Assembly: GCF_051622035.1 (NCBI RefSeq)
Contig: NC_135356.1
Span: 1,054,001 to 1,118,000 of the forward strand
DNA: 64,000 bases
Origin: Arctopsyche grandis
Lineage: Eukaryota > Arthropoda > Insecta > Trichoptera > Hydropsychidae
Reading direction: 5' to 3'
The position numbers and the translations under genes were made by a program. The first letter of the stretch is position 1; the number at the start of each line of letters is the position of its first letter. Below, piece after piece: positions 31,301-37,582 of this stretch. The notes under the pieces were generated by a model. The model saw nothing but the letters and a program-made list of their open reading frames with translations. It did no database searches and was not told the DNA's origin.

Positions 31301-33864
31301 AATAACACCAAGATCCTTAATAGGATGTATTTAGAATTGAATGGTTTAAATGGTAATGATAAGTGACATTAGATTTATTTCTGGTAAAATTTTCAAAATA
31401 GAACATTTTTCAGGATTTAGAAAAAGGTCACTATTTAAACAATATATAGCAAATCTATCCAAATCTTTTTGCAGTTTATAACAATCGTCTATAGTGTAAA
31501 TAGGTTTATAAATTTTTGTGTCATCAGCATAAAGAAGTATGGAAGAGTTTTTAAAGATGTATGTATGTAAATAGTGTCGCTTCAATTACAAGTAATCATA
31601 CAAAAATTATTCAAACAGTAATGAAACGAGTGCAATTATAACACATAACGCAAATTACCAATAGGACGATCCTTCATAACTTGCTGACCGGACGCGTTGT
31701 AAAACGAAAGCGTCTCCGACCAATCTCCGACCAGAAGAGCACTCTCCGTCCAAAGCACCGACCACACGGGACAACCCTCTCGACTAATTTTCAACCTCTC
31801 TTCACAATTCTGAAACACACAAACAAACACTTGTTCATATTTAAATTATCTCGGAAACCATTCAACGATCCTATCACTATCAAACTGCAAAGTCTGATCA
31901 AAGCAAACTGTCTGTATTTACATAATTGGTGAGTAGCTGAATAACTTAAATTGGTCAACAAGTTATACATATTATTAGCCACCGATTTAACATAGTAATC
32001 TATTTAATTGTCAGAAATATTCTAGCCGAAAATAGCAGTTTATTAGCATAGTGCACTCACTAGCAGAGCTATTGCATACCAGTAGAGAGGTCAAGTCGAC
32101 GGTTATTAAAAAAACACAGAACGACCATCTCCTATTAGAATTTTCCAATTTTTCTATCTTAATTGTTGTGACGAATGCAATAAGTTGTTATCTTCTTCCT
32201 CAGTTTCTCGCAAATTCGAATTATATTCGAATCTTACAAATGCTACCTACATACATACATACATACATAATGTTACAGTTTCGATTCCCACTACAGCCCC
32301 GCTGCTGGCCAGACCTTGGTGTGTGACTTGAGGTCCATCGTTTCTTATCAGAGTTTGCCAATTTTTCTGATTTTCATTGAAACGGTTCATGTAAAATTAG
32401 CATCTCCTTTCCTATCTCTCTTGCTAATCTCAAGTTATTCAGCGTCTTAAAATTCGACAATTTGATTATAAAATGCTGCAAAAATTTCTCCATAGATGTC
32501 ACTGTGGATGTTTATATGAATTCGCATTGTATAAAATGCTTATATATTGTATTTAAAGTACAATCGTAGCAAACCATATGTGTCACTTTGGGGTAATTCC
32601 TGTCATGGCACATATGTATGTAATAAAATAAGTAAAGCATTCGCTGTGTTTTTACTGAATTTCAAATATTATATAACTACTGGCCACTTACATATGTACA
32701 TAACTTATAAAATTAAAGCAATATTACCGTAACCTCAAAGCGAAATTGAGATAAGTTCACAGTTTGGTCAAATTTGATCATTAATGCAGTTTTCTTCCTA
32801 TTTTCATATTCTTTTTAGGCATTATTGGCAACTTTTCAAAATAGCATCACATTTTTTACAATACAACAGACAAAAAGTTTTAGTTTTAATTACAAATTAC
32901 ATATGAATTCAATTCAAAATCACACGTTAAAATTCCAAACAGCTCAAATTGAAATACATACAGTTAATTGTAGTACAATTGTAAAGAATTATCATTTTTA
33001 CATTCAGTCAATTTTATCAATTTATTTCAATCTTTAAAATGGTGCCCTGATTAACCGTATCTTGTAGACATACATATCTTGTGTACATATATACCTTATC
33101 CCTTATTGAAACAAAGCCGTTAGACAAGCCTACGGCCAACAATTGCCCGTCCAACGACCACGAGCAACATGTGATTCTCCCGGACCCGTTGACACGGTGT
33201 TTCTGTACAGCCTTAACTTCATTAGACCAAAACGCAATGTCGGAGACGGCACACGAGGTCAACTGGTGAGTTATTGGATTGTAGGCCAAACACTGCAGCG
33301 GTTCGTTGTGTCTGAAAAGATAACATATTATGTCATTTGATTCGCACTACTCAAATCATGTACACAAATACGTACGAATATTTAAGCACTCCTTCAAGTT
33401 TCGACGTCCAGATTATGACTATCTTGTCGGCGCCCCCCGATGCAAACTTTCGACCGTCCTTAGCATAAGCTACGCAGTACACAGTGTCCTTGTGGCCTCT
33501 CAGCAGCCTGATCAAGGAGCCGTCTTGAGGATCGTATACCATGACCCGCTCACTAGCCGCCACTATCATCTGGGTACCATCGGGACTATAGCACAGACTC
33601 TGCACGCTGAAAACAATAAATAAAGGTGCATACTATTTATGTATATGCAATCAATACAAGTATTAAAACTAGGCTGTACTTTCGATCGATATGGAGTATG
33701 TTGACATTTTTGACATTTCGTCATACACTCCAAGGCTAGCCTGCCATTTTAAATAATTAGTACAAAGCTTATTAATCAAGATATGAGCATTGTGAGTATT
33801 ACCAAGAGTATTCAGTCTTTTCCGCCTCGTGAATCTTGTTAATCCACTTGGGAACTGTACGCAT
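13217..33864 (-). CDS. IFT122: Intraflagellar transport protein 122 (IFT-A core subunit), 19 exons
   Basis: IFT122 is a core subunit of the IFT-A complex, which drives retrograde transport in cilia and admits membrane proteins; in insects it is expected mainly in ciliated sensory neurons. I rebuilt 19 exons by joining conserved blocks at GT/AG sites. All phases agree and total 3,471 nt, or 1,156 residues, near the family's usual size. The start [16 protein letters not shown] matches the family. Residues 1 to about 500 are WD repeats (two beta-propellers). Residues about 535-930 are TPR-like helices. Cysteines 962/965/976/979 and 1106/1109/1128/1131 form two CxxC pairs. There is no internal stop. 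Exons, minus order: 33864-33803, 33606-33376, 33311-33095, 31809-31659, 30306-30152, 30079-29882, 20230-19964, 19516-19352, 18388-18080, 17340-17176, 16996-16839, 16774-16500, 15996-15840, 15763-15569, 15479-15371, 14124-13968, 13921-13719, 13593-13435, 13354-13217. Against vertebrate proteins, about 20 residues seem missing near residue 534. Confidence 0.95.
13435..13593 (-). CDS. IFT122: IFT122 exon 18
   Basis: Codes residues 1059-1111 and ends with CPHCYK, whose cysteines 1106 and 1109 start the second CxxC pair. Acceptor TTTTATAG, donor GTTTAT. Confidence 0.92.
13719..13921 (-). CDS. IFT122: IFT122 exon 17
   Basis: Codes to residue 1058: [28 protein letters not shown] and [10 protein letters not shown], following the family order. 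Donor GTAAGT, phase 0. Confidence 0.93.
13968..14124 (-). CDS. IFT122: IFT122 exon 16 (first CxxC pair)
   Basis: Codes residues 939-990. CYRC (962-965) and CNYC (976-979) are the zinc-binding-like pair of the IFT122 C terminus. Acceptor GATTGCAG, donor GTTAGT, phase 1. Confidence 0.93.
14668..15347. mobile_element. piggyBac-like MITE in IFT122 intron 15
   Basis: A 680-bp non-coding element between two TTAA sites (14664-14667 and 15348-15351). Termini are inverted: CCCTTTCAATGCTGACC left, and CCCTTTGAATGCTGAAG as the complement of the right. CCC-rich ends with TTAA duplications are the signature of piggyBac elements. Interior blocks match copies A and B of the composite repeat, whose left end (34708-34711) also starts at TTAA, so those are relatives. 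The right end stops about 20 bp from the exon 15 donor. Confidence 0.85.
15371..15479 (-). CDS. IFT122: IFT122 exon 15
   Basis: Codes to residue 938 with [20 protein letters not shown], then KIQ before donor GTGAAT. A piggyBac-like MITE ends about 20 bp beyond this donor. Confidence 0.92.
15480..15568 (-). other. IFT122 intron 14, U12-type (minor spliceosome)
   Basis: This 89-bp intron starts GTATCCTTTT, the U12 donor consensus. It carries CCTTGAC with the branch adenosine about 11 bases before the terminal CAG, as minor-spliceosome introns require. It has no long pyrimidine tract. It is a phase 2 intron. Confidence 0.8.
15569..15763 (-). CDS. IFT122: IFT122 exon 14
   Basis: Codes to residue 902 with the family words [18 protein letters not shown] and PPKGIS. 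It ends in phase 2 at a U12-type donor, GTATCCTTTT. Confidence 0.92.
15840..15996 (-). CDS. IFT122: IFT122 exon 13
   Basis: Codes to residue 837 with [14 protein letters not shown] and [21 protein letters not shown] chose the donor GA/GTGGGT because it alone restores frame with exon 14. Confidence 0.92.
16097..16440 (+). mobile_element. tRNA-derived SINE in IFT122 intron 12
   Basis: The head has a B-box-like GGTTCAAATCC and an A-box-like TAGACTAGTGGTTAG, in RNA polymerase III promoter spacing. The body has TTGCCAATTTATCTGATTTT and a 3' hairpin-like GGAAGGCGCAT...GCCTTCC, followed by an AAT-rich tail. Copies of the body occur at 18921, 32278 and, inverted, at 34145. Plus strand, antisense to the gene. 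Confidence 0.75.
16500..16774 (-). CDS. IFT122: IFT122 exon 12
   Basis: Codes to residue 784 with [26 protein letters not shown] and [15 protein letters not shown], matching the family strongly. Donor GTTCGT, phase 1. Confidence 0.95.
16839..16996 (-). CDS. IFT122: IFT122 exon 11
   Basis: Codes residues 641-693 with [18 protein letters not shown] and NGWVDM, solenoid helices. Acceptor TTGTAG, donor GTGAGT, phase 2. The following intron is only 64 bp. Confidence 0.94.
17176..17340 (-). CDS. IFT122: IFT122 exon 10
   Basis: Codes residues 586-640 with [21 protein letters not shown] and [11 protein letters not shown], a TPR-like helical pair. Acceptor TTCTAG, donor GTTTGT. Confidence 0.94.
17403..17980. 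mobile_element. TIR element in IFT122 intron 9
   Basis: The left end TAGGGTTGCCAAGTGTC and the complement of the right end TAGAGTTGCCAACAGGTC are inverted. The left flank TATTCAAT reappears four bases past the right end (17985-17992), a possible 8-bp target duplication with a small insertion. About 578 bp, no intact frame. The ends resemble those of the 215-bp MITE at 315-529. Confidence 0.6.
18080..18388 (-). CDS. IFT122: IFT122 exon 9 (propeller-to-solenoid junction)
   Basis: Codes residues 483-585: [14 protein letters not shown], then [17 protein letters not shown], joined directly to [19 protein letters not shown] at the FS/EAY join looks like an acceptor, but splicing there would break the frame, and the 309-nt exon is in phase when read through. 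The family usually has about 20 more residues at this join. Confidence 0.9.
18459..18905 (+). mobile_element. jockey-like LINE 3' fragment with inverted tail, IFT122 intron 8
   Basis: Positions 18459-18717 match 42378-42704 in plus orientation (reverse transcriptase tail and start of the 3' UTR). Positions 18718-18905 match the remaining 3' UTR, 42708-42900, in minus orientation. Together they cover the consensus with almost no loss, so the last roughly 190 bp look flipped in place. Non-functional. Confidence 0.75.
18921..19340 (+). mobile_element. tRNA-derived SINE in IFT122 intron 8
   Basis: Starts CCAGCAG and has the B-box GGTTCGATCCC near 18972. It shares the body TTTGCCAATTTATCTGATTT and the tail GGAAGGCGCATTGGGG with the copy at 16097, and ends in an AAATAAATAAAT tail. 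The head differs from the 16097 copy, so it may be a second subfamily. Confidence 0.7.
19352..19516 (-). CDS. IFT122: IFT122 exon 8
   Basis: Codes residues 428-482, with [13 protein letters not shown]-like spacing and [14 protein letters not shown]. Acceptor TTTATAG, donor GTAAGT, phase 0. Confidence 0.92.
19964..20230 (-). CDS. IFT122: IFT122 exon 7
   Basis: Codes residues 339-427 with [29 protein letters not shown] and LLLGLANGE. The donor GAG/GTCCGC is weak on the intron side but gives the only gap-free family alignment (NGE joined to IWKV). Phase 0 at both ends. Confidence 0.9.
20385..20807. mobile_element. mariner-like MITE in IFT122 intron 6
   Basis: Long inverted ends: the left TGTTACA...AGTTGTAATATATTTC pairs with the complement of the right TGTAACA end through about 40 bp at roughly 80 percent. 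TA dinucleotides flank both ends, the Tc1/mariner target. A separate hAT MITE has jumped into its middle. Confidence 0.6.
20480..20663. mobile_element. 184-bp hAT-like MITE nested in the mariner-like MITE
   Basis: Ends TAGGGATCCCAAAT and its complement, flanked by a perfect 8-bp duplication ATTACAAC (20472-20479 and 20664-20671). Inside are inverted ATTCGAATA words. Non-coding. Confidence 0.85.
21033..21471. repeat. 279-bp tandem duplication inside the hAT element
   Basis: The block from AAAGTACAATATG at 21033 recurs from 21312. The second copy is cut at 21471 by the BEL/Pao element and resumes at 29495, ending at about 29612. The first copy spans the join intact (TTCACACTATTAAG), which proves the pre-insertion sequence. 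Confidence 0.88.
21472..21704 (+). repeat. BEL/Pao 5' LTR
   Basis: Begins TGTTCCGAC and ends TTTTCCA. It contains a GC-richer core and AATAAA near its 3' end, as LTR polyadenylation requires. No difference from the 3' LTR was seen by eye. Confidence 0.93.
22233..22745 (+). repeat. About 125-bp tandem repeat in the BEL/Pao leader
   Basis: Units anchored on CTTGTAGCCCCAAAGTGG occur at 22243, 22368, 22493, 22619 and, degenerate, 22734, giving spacings 125, 125, 126 and 115. Each carries GTACATACCGGTATATTCAT, a TCGGTAGATCTTTGTTTC stretch and a C-run of variable length. It lies just upstream of gag and is non-coding. Confidence 0.9.
22958..28219 (+). CDS. BEL/Pao Gag-Pol polyprotein
   Basis: One open frame of 1,753 residues makes the structural and replication proteins of the retrotransposon. 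In order: a charged N-terminal Gag part; a DUF1759-like segment around residues 160-320 ([16 protein letters not shown]); cysteine-histidine knuckles at about 368-430 ([17 protein letters not shown]...CLRC); an aspartic protease with DSG at about 484; reverse transcriptase with [21 protein letters not shown] and the catalytic YVDD at 887-890; an RNase H-like part with [17 protein letters not shown] near 1058; and an integrase with an HHCC-type finger (SCVICF), GIDFAGPF near 1430 and YSDNATNF near 1495. No stop or frameshift was found, and key residues are present. Gag and Pol share a frame, as in most BEL elements. The ATG at 22958 follows the tandem-repeat leader. Confidence 0.95.
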   Translation: MSSAENEEIEASTSKSHKGRNPTRDVELIRDRSSSRIHQTRSQTQSIKTLAKENKVEVTMASIELRYSGALKRLKGKIERTSEINEGQYQIIEKAYDYFHKLHYEYLDNLTDIEQADQIDEEFDMISMTIQNLKATLDRQSIQNNQLKVEQTTIKFARDKLPTLTIPTFQGDPSEWQSFQQAFKNIIGNKTEYSNVTKLLYLHQSLLGPALAAVSGLDISSDNYEITWSILDKQYNLPRLNLKTRINSLCDLKLITKESHIELRDLLNKVTVCIKNIESLGYAREILDPWVTCLVLRKLPFSLLKDWETSLVDREMPPYEKLETFLQNRCNVLQSTASVITVKEFPHNRQRIRRTHVANKNPSSKVNACAFCRNNHFIGKCDKFKAKSSMERNEFVKSNNMCFKCLNSSHKITNCKSNYNCLRCKQNHHTLLHQDDTFSSNNTGRKSINAHSTHFSQREIILPTVQVDIITSNGTVVKGRTLLDSGSQVNYVTTSFAKKNNFKLEKISQKIVGIANQESSIRHITKVTIRSSTTNYSTKVLCLVLPEITGEIPTVKLDQQLISIPAGIKLSDPLWNKPTPIDLLLGAEICVHAMKAGTIQLGKGMPILKDTEFGWTIVGPYPEVNNAPGKSHIGLSQLDSHIQNFWMIDQVPMVKHQSLEEKRCEEHFQAHTSRDKNGRFCVALPYKNSPVVLGSSLHIAEKRHKTLERRFLANNNLKMEYNKVLEEYINLGHMSECEPPEAHEVHCYLPHHVVVKESSLTTKYRVVFDASAKTTSNISLNNILMVGPSVQSDLLSLLLNFRLHKYVITADIKQMYRQIQIAEKNKNVQRIIWRTDPQSKFKHYKLNTVTFGTASAPFLATRCLNQLAEENRNKYPIASKVIERDFYVDDLLTGTNTIEAGKLLKVQLETILLSAGMPLSKWTSNNSDIITDVKADDCSDFNFSNESHKTLGLFWKPREDVFVFKVQTEVETENITKRNFLSVISQIFDPLGLLSPLLINYKILRQSVWQQTIGWDEFIPQTIFKKWKDCQLSNTVMKLYKIPRLIILNNAINIQAHGFCDASEKAYGACIYVKCTDQLGNSKCHLVCSRSRVAPLSFVTIPRLELCSAMLLSKLMKSTIDQLTIHINEKYYWTDSTVALHWIRGESCKWTTFVANRVAEIQSISQPIEWYHVSSTDNPADLISRGTQPSELNHNSLWWDGPSWLKLDESRWPRRPPEITIDLPERRVVTNATLVRENNWIDKYSHLPRLLRVLSYVRRPLRNKQLNVKENNEPSALELKDALNNLIRLSQMESFPLEYRLLSKGHPIPSSSKLAKLSPLFHENLICVGSRLPLGTTLSTSPIILSNKHKLTHMIVRDAHLKYIHLGTQALLSLLRQTYWPLAGHNTVKGVVRSCVICFRNKPLSHNRLMGLLPLERTTANFPFSHVGIDFAGPFPVKSGCNKNSKIIKGYVCVFVCFSSKAVHLELVGDLTSSNFLNCLRRFVARRGRPNTIYSDNATNFVGASRELVNLVKLIYERPHEEKLLRYVASEGIRWKFNPPRAPHMGGLWEAAVKSMKIHLNKVLKATTLNFESFCTVLTQIEACMNSRPLSPLSSDPLDLLPLTPGHFLIGRSLLALPMEVKYNTNVHANLLQIQLTTAAFWKRWSAEYLHSLQLRHKWKKDSSNNLSVGQMVLLKEEHMLPTRWVLGRVTKLYPGPDGRVRVVDVFTASGEFRRSSHLVAPLPILPQGPLDRKEDQQEGGETAASIPSTSVA
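29257..29489 (+). repeat. BEL/Pao 3' LTR
   Basis: Same 233 bases as the 5' LTR, preceded by GTGGGACTA, a poor polypurine tract. Followed at once by the CACAC target duplication. Confidence 0.93.
29882..30079 (-). CDS. IFT122: IFT122 exon 6
   Basis: Codes residues 273-338 with [19 protein letters not shown] and [10 protein letters not shown], among the best conserved IFT122 blocks. Its donor GTGAGT opens the 9.65-kb intron 6 that holds the BEL/Pao insertion. Confidence 0.95.
30152..30306 (-). CDS. IFT122: IFT122 exon 5
   Basis: Codes residues 221-272, including [15 protein letters not shown], the family's W-W motif in a WD blade. Acceptor TTTTCAG, donor GTGAGT, phase 0. Confidence 0.92.
30560..31590 (-). 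mobile_element. 5'-truncated LINE (jockey/CR1-like) in IFT122 intron 4
   Basis: Minus-strand pieces in order: [13 protein letters not shown] (reverse transcriptase ADD motif, near 31500), a helical stretch ending [26 protein letters not shown] (near 31300), then [18 protein letters not shown] (31080-31150), the conserved C-terminal order of jockey/CR1-like reverse transcriptases. Stops and frameshifts interrupt it. The A-rich 3' side ends near 30490-30560 next to TACATACATACA. Only the catalytic end of the enzyme survives. Confidence 0.82.
31659..31809 (-). CDS. IFT122: IFT122 exon 4
   Basis: Codes residues 171-220 with PVWSVLWTE and [15 protein letters not shown]. It lacks the acidic insert found in the longest vertebrate isoforms. 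Acceptor TTTCAG, donor GTAATT, phase 1. Confidence 0.93.
32278..32560 (+). mobile_element. Degenerate SINE in IFT122 intron 3
   Basis: Carries TTTCGATTCCC (B-box-like) and the shared SINE body TTTGCCAATTTTTCTGATTTTCATTGAAACGGTT, then TATAAAATGCTGCAAA as in the copy at 16097. The 5' head and 3' tail are eroded. Confidence 0.6.
33095..33311 (-). CDS. IFT122: IFT122 exon 3 (WD repeats)
   Basis: Codes to residue 170 and includes [19 protein letters not shown] and [16 protein letters not shown], closely matching the family's third and fourth blades. Donor GTATAT, phase 0. Confidence 0.95.
33376..33606 (-). CDS. IFT122: IFT122 exon 2 (first WD repeats)
   Basis: Codes residues 21-98: [11 protein letters not shown], then [24 protein letters not shown] and KIVIIWTS, two WD blades. 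Acceptor TTTTCAG, donor GTACGT. Confidence 0.95.
33803..33864 (-). CDS. IFT122: IFT122 exon 1 (start codon)
   Basis: Codes residues 1-20, beginning [16 protein letters not shown], the conserved IFT122 N terminus. The donor is GTAATACT and the exon ends in phase 2. The ATG is at 33864. Confidence 0.93.
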
Positions 33865-33931
33865 TTTTATTATTTTGAGCCTGATGATATTGTACGAAGC
33901 GAGCTTGTGTGTTGTCTGAGTTGTCACTGCC

Positions 33932-33946
33932 GTTGCTATTGGTTAC
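33932..33946 (-). promoter_or_regulatory. Candidate RFX X-box upstream of IFT122
   Basis: On the minus strand the sequence is GTAACC-AAT-AGCAAC, an imperfect inverted repeat fitting the X-box pattern GTHNYY, 1-3 spacer, RRNAAC. It lies 68-82 bp before the IFT122 start codon, the distance typical of RFX sites in ciliary genes. RFX control of IFT genes is known in worms and flies; binding here is inferred. Confidence 0.55.
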
Positions 33947-34144
33947 AAACTCGACTCTCTGCTCGGCACCTCTTTTGAGGAGTTTACAATAATAAAGCTT
34001 TTAGAAACTAACAATTTTGTATATATTGTATATATTTCTTCGAACAAATCGAGTTGAGTTGAACAAATAGTGCTAAAACTCATCTTCTTTGAGTGCTATG
34101 TCCTCCAAAAGGTTGGCTACCACATATGTATCATACATTTTTAA

Positions 34145-34453
34145 GTTAAATCCCAATGCGCCTTCCTGGCCAATTAATTAAAAACATCGGTATACAATTT
34201 TTAGAATAATTTCAACAAAGCATCATAGAGACACCTATGGATAAATTTTGACAAATTTTTGATAAACTTACATTTTCGGAGCATTTTTTTTTTATATAAA
34301 TCGTCAAATTTCGAGATACTTAGAAACTCGAAATTTACGAGACACTTATGGACAAATTTGCAGGATTTTTATACGAATCAGTGAAAATCGCGAGAAATGG
34401 GTAAAGGTTGCCAATTTGTTGCATATATCCTAACCACTAGTCCAAGCTGCTGG
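34145..34453 (-). mobile_element. SINE upstream of IFT122
   Basis: On the minus strand it begins CCAGCAGCTTGGACTAGTGG, keeps AAATTGGCAACC and ends GCCAGGAAGGCGCATTGGGA, the order of the copy at 16097. The B-box region has eroded. Confidence 0.7.
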
Positions 34454-35454
34454 TTAATTTGGTTTAGTTCAACCGCATTAAAAATTAATGGGCTGAAATT
34501 GAATGTACGGAAATATTATTATATTTTACTACTATGAGCACCGAGTTGTTACCGGTGGCTTAGTCTTTTACCAGCAGTTGAAAGATTGGTAGTTTCGACT
34601 CAATTAAATCCTACTTTCCCTCCCAAAAATCGATCTCTACTGGACTGTTTTTTTCTTTCAGATATCTGGGGTTCGTTATGAACACTTGCTCGATTTTTCA
34701 GCCTGCTTTAACCTTTTGAATACTGACCAACGCCAATCGGCGTTTTGCCAACAATCCCATGAGCCTGGAATACACCGATAGTCGTTGTTTTTTGAGTATG
34801 TAAAAAATAAACAAGAATACTACCCGATAAGCCTTTCCAGGTAGCATTGAAAAAAATGCATTGAATATGGGTCGTGTAATCCGTGTCAATGTTTATAAAG
34901 ACTGGTTTACACCGGAATTGCTGAATTTATAATTATAGTAGAATTTCTCGTTGGAAATCCCTAGCTGCTGAGTATTTTAGATTGTGGCTTGGTATTTAGA
35001 TTGTGGCATGGTATTTAGATTGTGAGCATGACATTTTAAGAACGATGAAGATCGAACTAGTTTTTGAGAAATACATAATTAATAGACTTCTTTTGTTTAT
35101 TTTATATTGTTGCAAGATATATGTACATATTAGAGAGTCTAAACACACCTTTACAAAACTCGGAATCCTCATTGGTAGTTATCTAGGGCCTCATACTTTT
35201 TTAAATAATGCAATAATAATTATGACTGTTGGTTGTATCAAAAAGTTATTTTCTTTGAATTTTTAATAGATTTTTATTTATCATAAAATATACTCACAAT
35301 AAATTTATTCTACATATATGTATGTATGTATGTATATAATAGTTATTAATCTAACGATTATTATCTATTTACAAGGTTTTTATTATTCACTTTCGTTTTG
35401 ATGATAGTAATAAAATTAATAATAGGAGATCATTCTAGTTTGACATGCATATGT

Positions 35455-35795
35455 ACCAGTGGTTCTCATGTGCAGCCATCAACGCTTCATAAAGTAATAT
35501 TTCACAATTTTATTTGTTATTTTTTGCATATTATGTAGTTCGATTAAAACAACTTCTGAATTCAAATTCAAAACGTTAATTTATAGTGTCTTCAATCTTT
35601 ATCTGGAACTTGCTATATGCTTGCATTGATTTATGTACAATATTCTATTATTGTACATAAATTTATTTTTTTGTTGTTGTTTATAATTCGAACTATGTAT
35701 GTAATCCATGTCAAAAATTTATAAATAATTTTACAAATAAAATAGTGAAATATTACTCTATATAGCGTTGGTGGCCGCACATGAGAACCACTGAT
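35455..35795. mobile_element. hAT MITE nested in composite copy B
   Basis: Left end CAGTGGTTCTCATGTGCAGC and right end, complemented, CAGTGGTTCTCATGTGCGGC are inverted over about 30 bp and include CCA.CAACGC. Flanks ATATGTAC and ATCTAGTC match at only five of eight positions, so the target duplication is doubtful. Non-coding. Confidence 0.7.
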
Positions 35796-36129
35796 CTAGT
35801 CACATATCTGCACTCAGATTGACTGAAATTTGATACAAAAACATTTTTTCGGGTTTCAAAGTATTTTTGTACACTCCACTTCTCCGGAAGTTTTTCCTAA
35901 GTCTGCAAATCGTACGACTCGTTGATCAATGCAAAACTCCTTAATGGAAGATCGGTTGGTGTAGTATTTTTGTAAATAAACACTCCAGAGATGATTTCAC
36001 GAGTACCGAAGCAAAGCATCCAAGACAGTCAAGTCAGAACAAAATTATTGTCGATTATATCGCAAACTGCTTCATCTGGAAAACACATTTATAAATTTTG
36101 TTAAAAATGTTTTTAATGTATTATTATGG

Positions 36130-36336
36130 TTAGGGTTGCCACCTCAGACCCAAGTCTCACCCGGTGATAGTGACAAAAAAAATATGTATTTATATTTATA
36201 CCTTATTCGCTCAGTAATGCATTTTTGTACACAAGATATCGCCAAACATTTCATACAAAAGACATGAGCTACATACCTGTCACATGGAGACATAACCTTG
36301 AAACCCGAAGCCCGGAGACTTCGGTGGCAACCCTAA
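36130..36336. mobile_element. MITE with TTAGGGTTGCCACC termini, second copy
   Basis: Same 14-bp inverted ends as 315-529 and nearly identical inside, except for loss of the short GTACATAT stretch. Confidence 0.7.
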
Positions 36337-36461
36337 TTGTGGTTTACTTATGCATGTAAAACATTAATACTCTACCTATCCGTGCTAGAGAAATCCGCTC
36401 GCCGCAGTGCTGGATACCAAACTTCCGTTAGCACAAGACTTCGGCCCCGTCCACTGTCGGT

Positions 36462-37569
36462 ATCGATTGGTCATTTACAGTTACAGATTGGTCATTGCCA
36501 GTTACAAAAAATGACCACTGACACGAAAGCCATGTGAAACGTAAAGGAGGTAAGTAATAAGTAAAAAAAGGGCCGCGTACTCACTTAACTACTACGCACA
36601 TACTAAATCATTTTGACATTATCCACGAGTATTTTAATTTTTTTGTTGATTCATTAGGTTATCTTTGTGGAATACAATAAATTTAAGATAGATGCTATTA
36701 CTATTTAACAAATTGTAAGACAGGGAAGGTATGTTGACCGTATCCCGGTCTAACGAAACACGTGTTGTGTAGTTTGAAAGAGGATCGTTTATTTTCGATC
36801 AATTGGTACAATGGTTATTGTATGTACGAAGACGTTTCTTCGGAGAAGTGATCTGTATGAACTCCATAGGCTCACTCTGCCAGTGGAGGTTGCTGCGTTG
36901 GTTTATAAACGTTTTGGGTTGGAGTGTGTCCTTTGTTCGTGGTACTCGCGCTGACCTATTTATGCGTGTTTGCCACGCGTTAATGACTTTCCTGGATATG
37001 TGTCGCAGTGACCTGATGAGATCATTTAAGTTGTACTATATGCCTACAAAATGGTTGAAAAAACAAGAATTTTGGCGTTGAGATGTACTCCATATCGGTA
37101 CGGGAGGGTTAAAAGGGTAAATAAAAAGTTGGAATGTTTTATCTTTTTAATTTATACCAGGAAAATAAATAGGCTTCATATGCAGGTGTAGAAATCGATT
37201 TTTCATTATTTCGTTAGCAACAAAGTACATATCCGTATGGTAAAAAAAAACCGATCAATTATGCTCTCACTTGTGCTTGCCAACCACAGAACTCAAGTTC
37301 TCTAAAAGTTAATACAAAGATGTAGATTCATATGTATATTTAATACTTTATATTGCATACAAAAATACATACACGCGAGAAAAAACAATTTTATATAAGT
37401 TTTTTTGATTAATCATTAAAAAATAATTTAATTAATTAAAATTTTTTATAATACAATAAATGACTATTTATGTATTATCGAGACATCTATAGAGTAAAAA
37501 TATGTTTATAATTTTTGGTTAAAACCTTTGCTAAATCGGAGTATTAAATTTCAAAACATTAAAAAAATT
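36462..37569. other. Intergenic stretch, nothing firmly recognised
   Basis: 36800-37080 is GC-richer than its surroundings and holds a 92-codon plus-strand frame rich in W, F and R, with no recognisable motif. It may be part of an old LTR or a degraded repeat. The rest is AT-rich. Confidence 0.4.
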
Positions 37570-37582
37570 AAATGATTAATTT

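Larger units (their letters stand above)
34712..36461. repeat. Composite repeat, copy B
   Basis: Starts at a TTAA site (34708-34711) with CCTTTTGAATACTGACC, close to the piggyBac-like end at 14668. It continues through blocks shared with copy A (34837-36008) and with copy C (35816-36461). A hAT MITE (35458-35795) and the 215-bp-type MITE (36130-36336) are nested inside. No right-hand TTAA end with a matching inverted repeat was found, so the element is chimeric or truncated. Confidence 0.75.

Noticed and set aside
30865-31585. Host gene nested in IFT122 intron 4
   Set aside because: The peptides carry the ADD motif and C-terminal order of a LINE reverse transcriptase.
36803-37081. 92-codon plus-strand frame as a protein gene
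   Set aside because: No motif, no flanking splice or promoter evidence, and composition typical of a chance frame in a GC-richer repeat.
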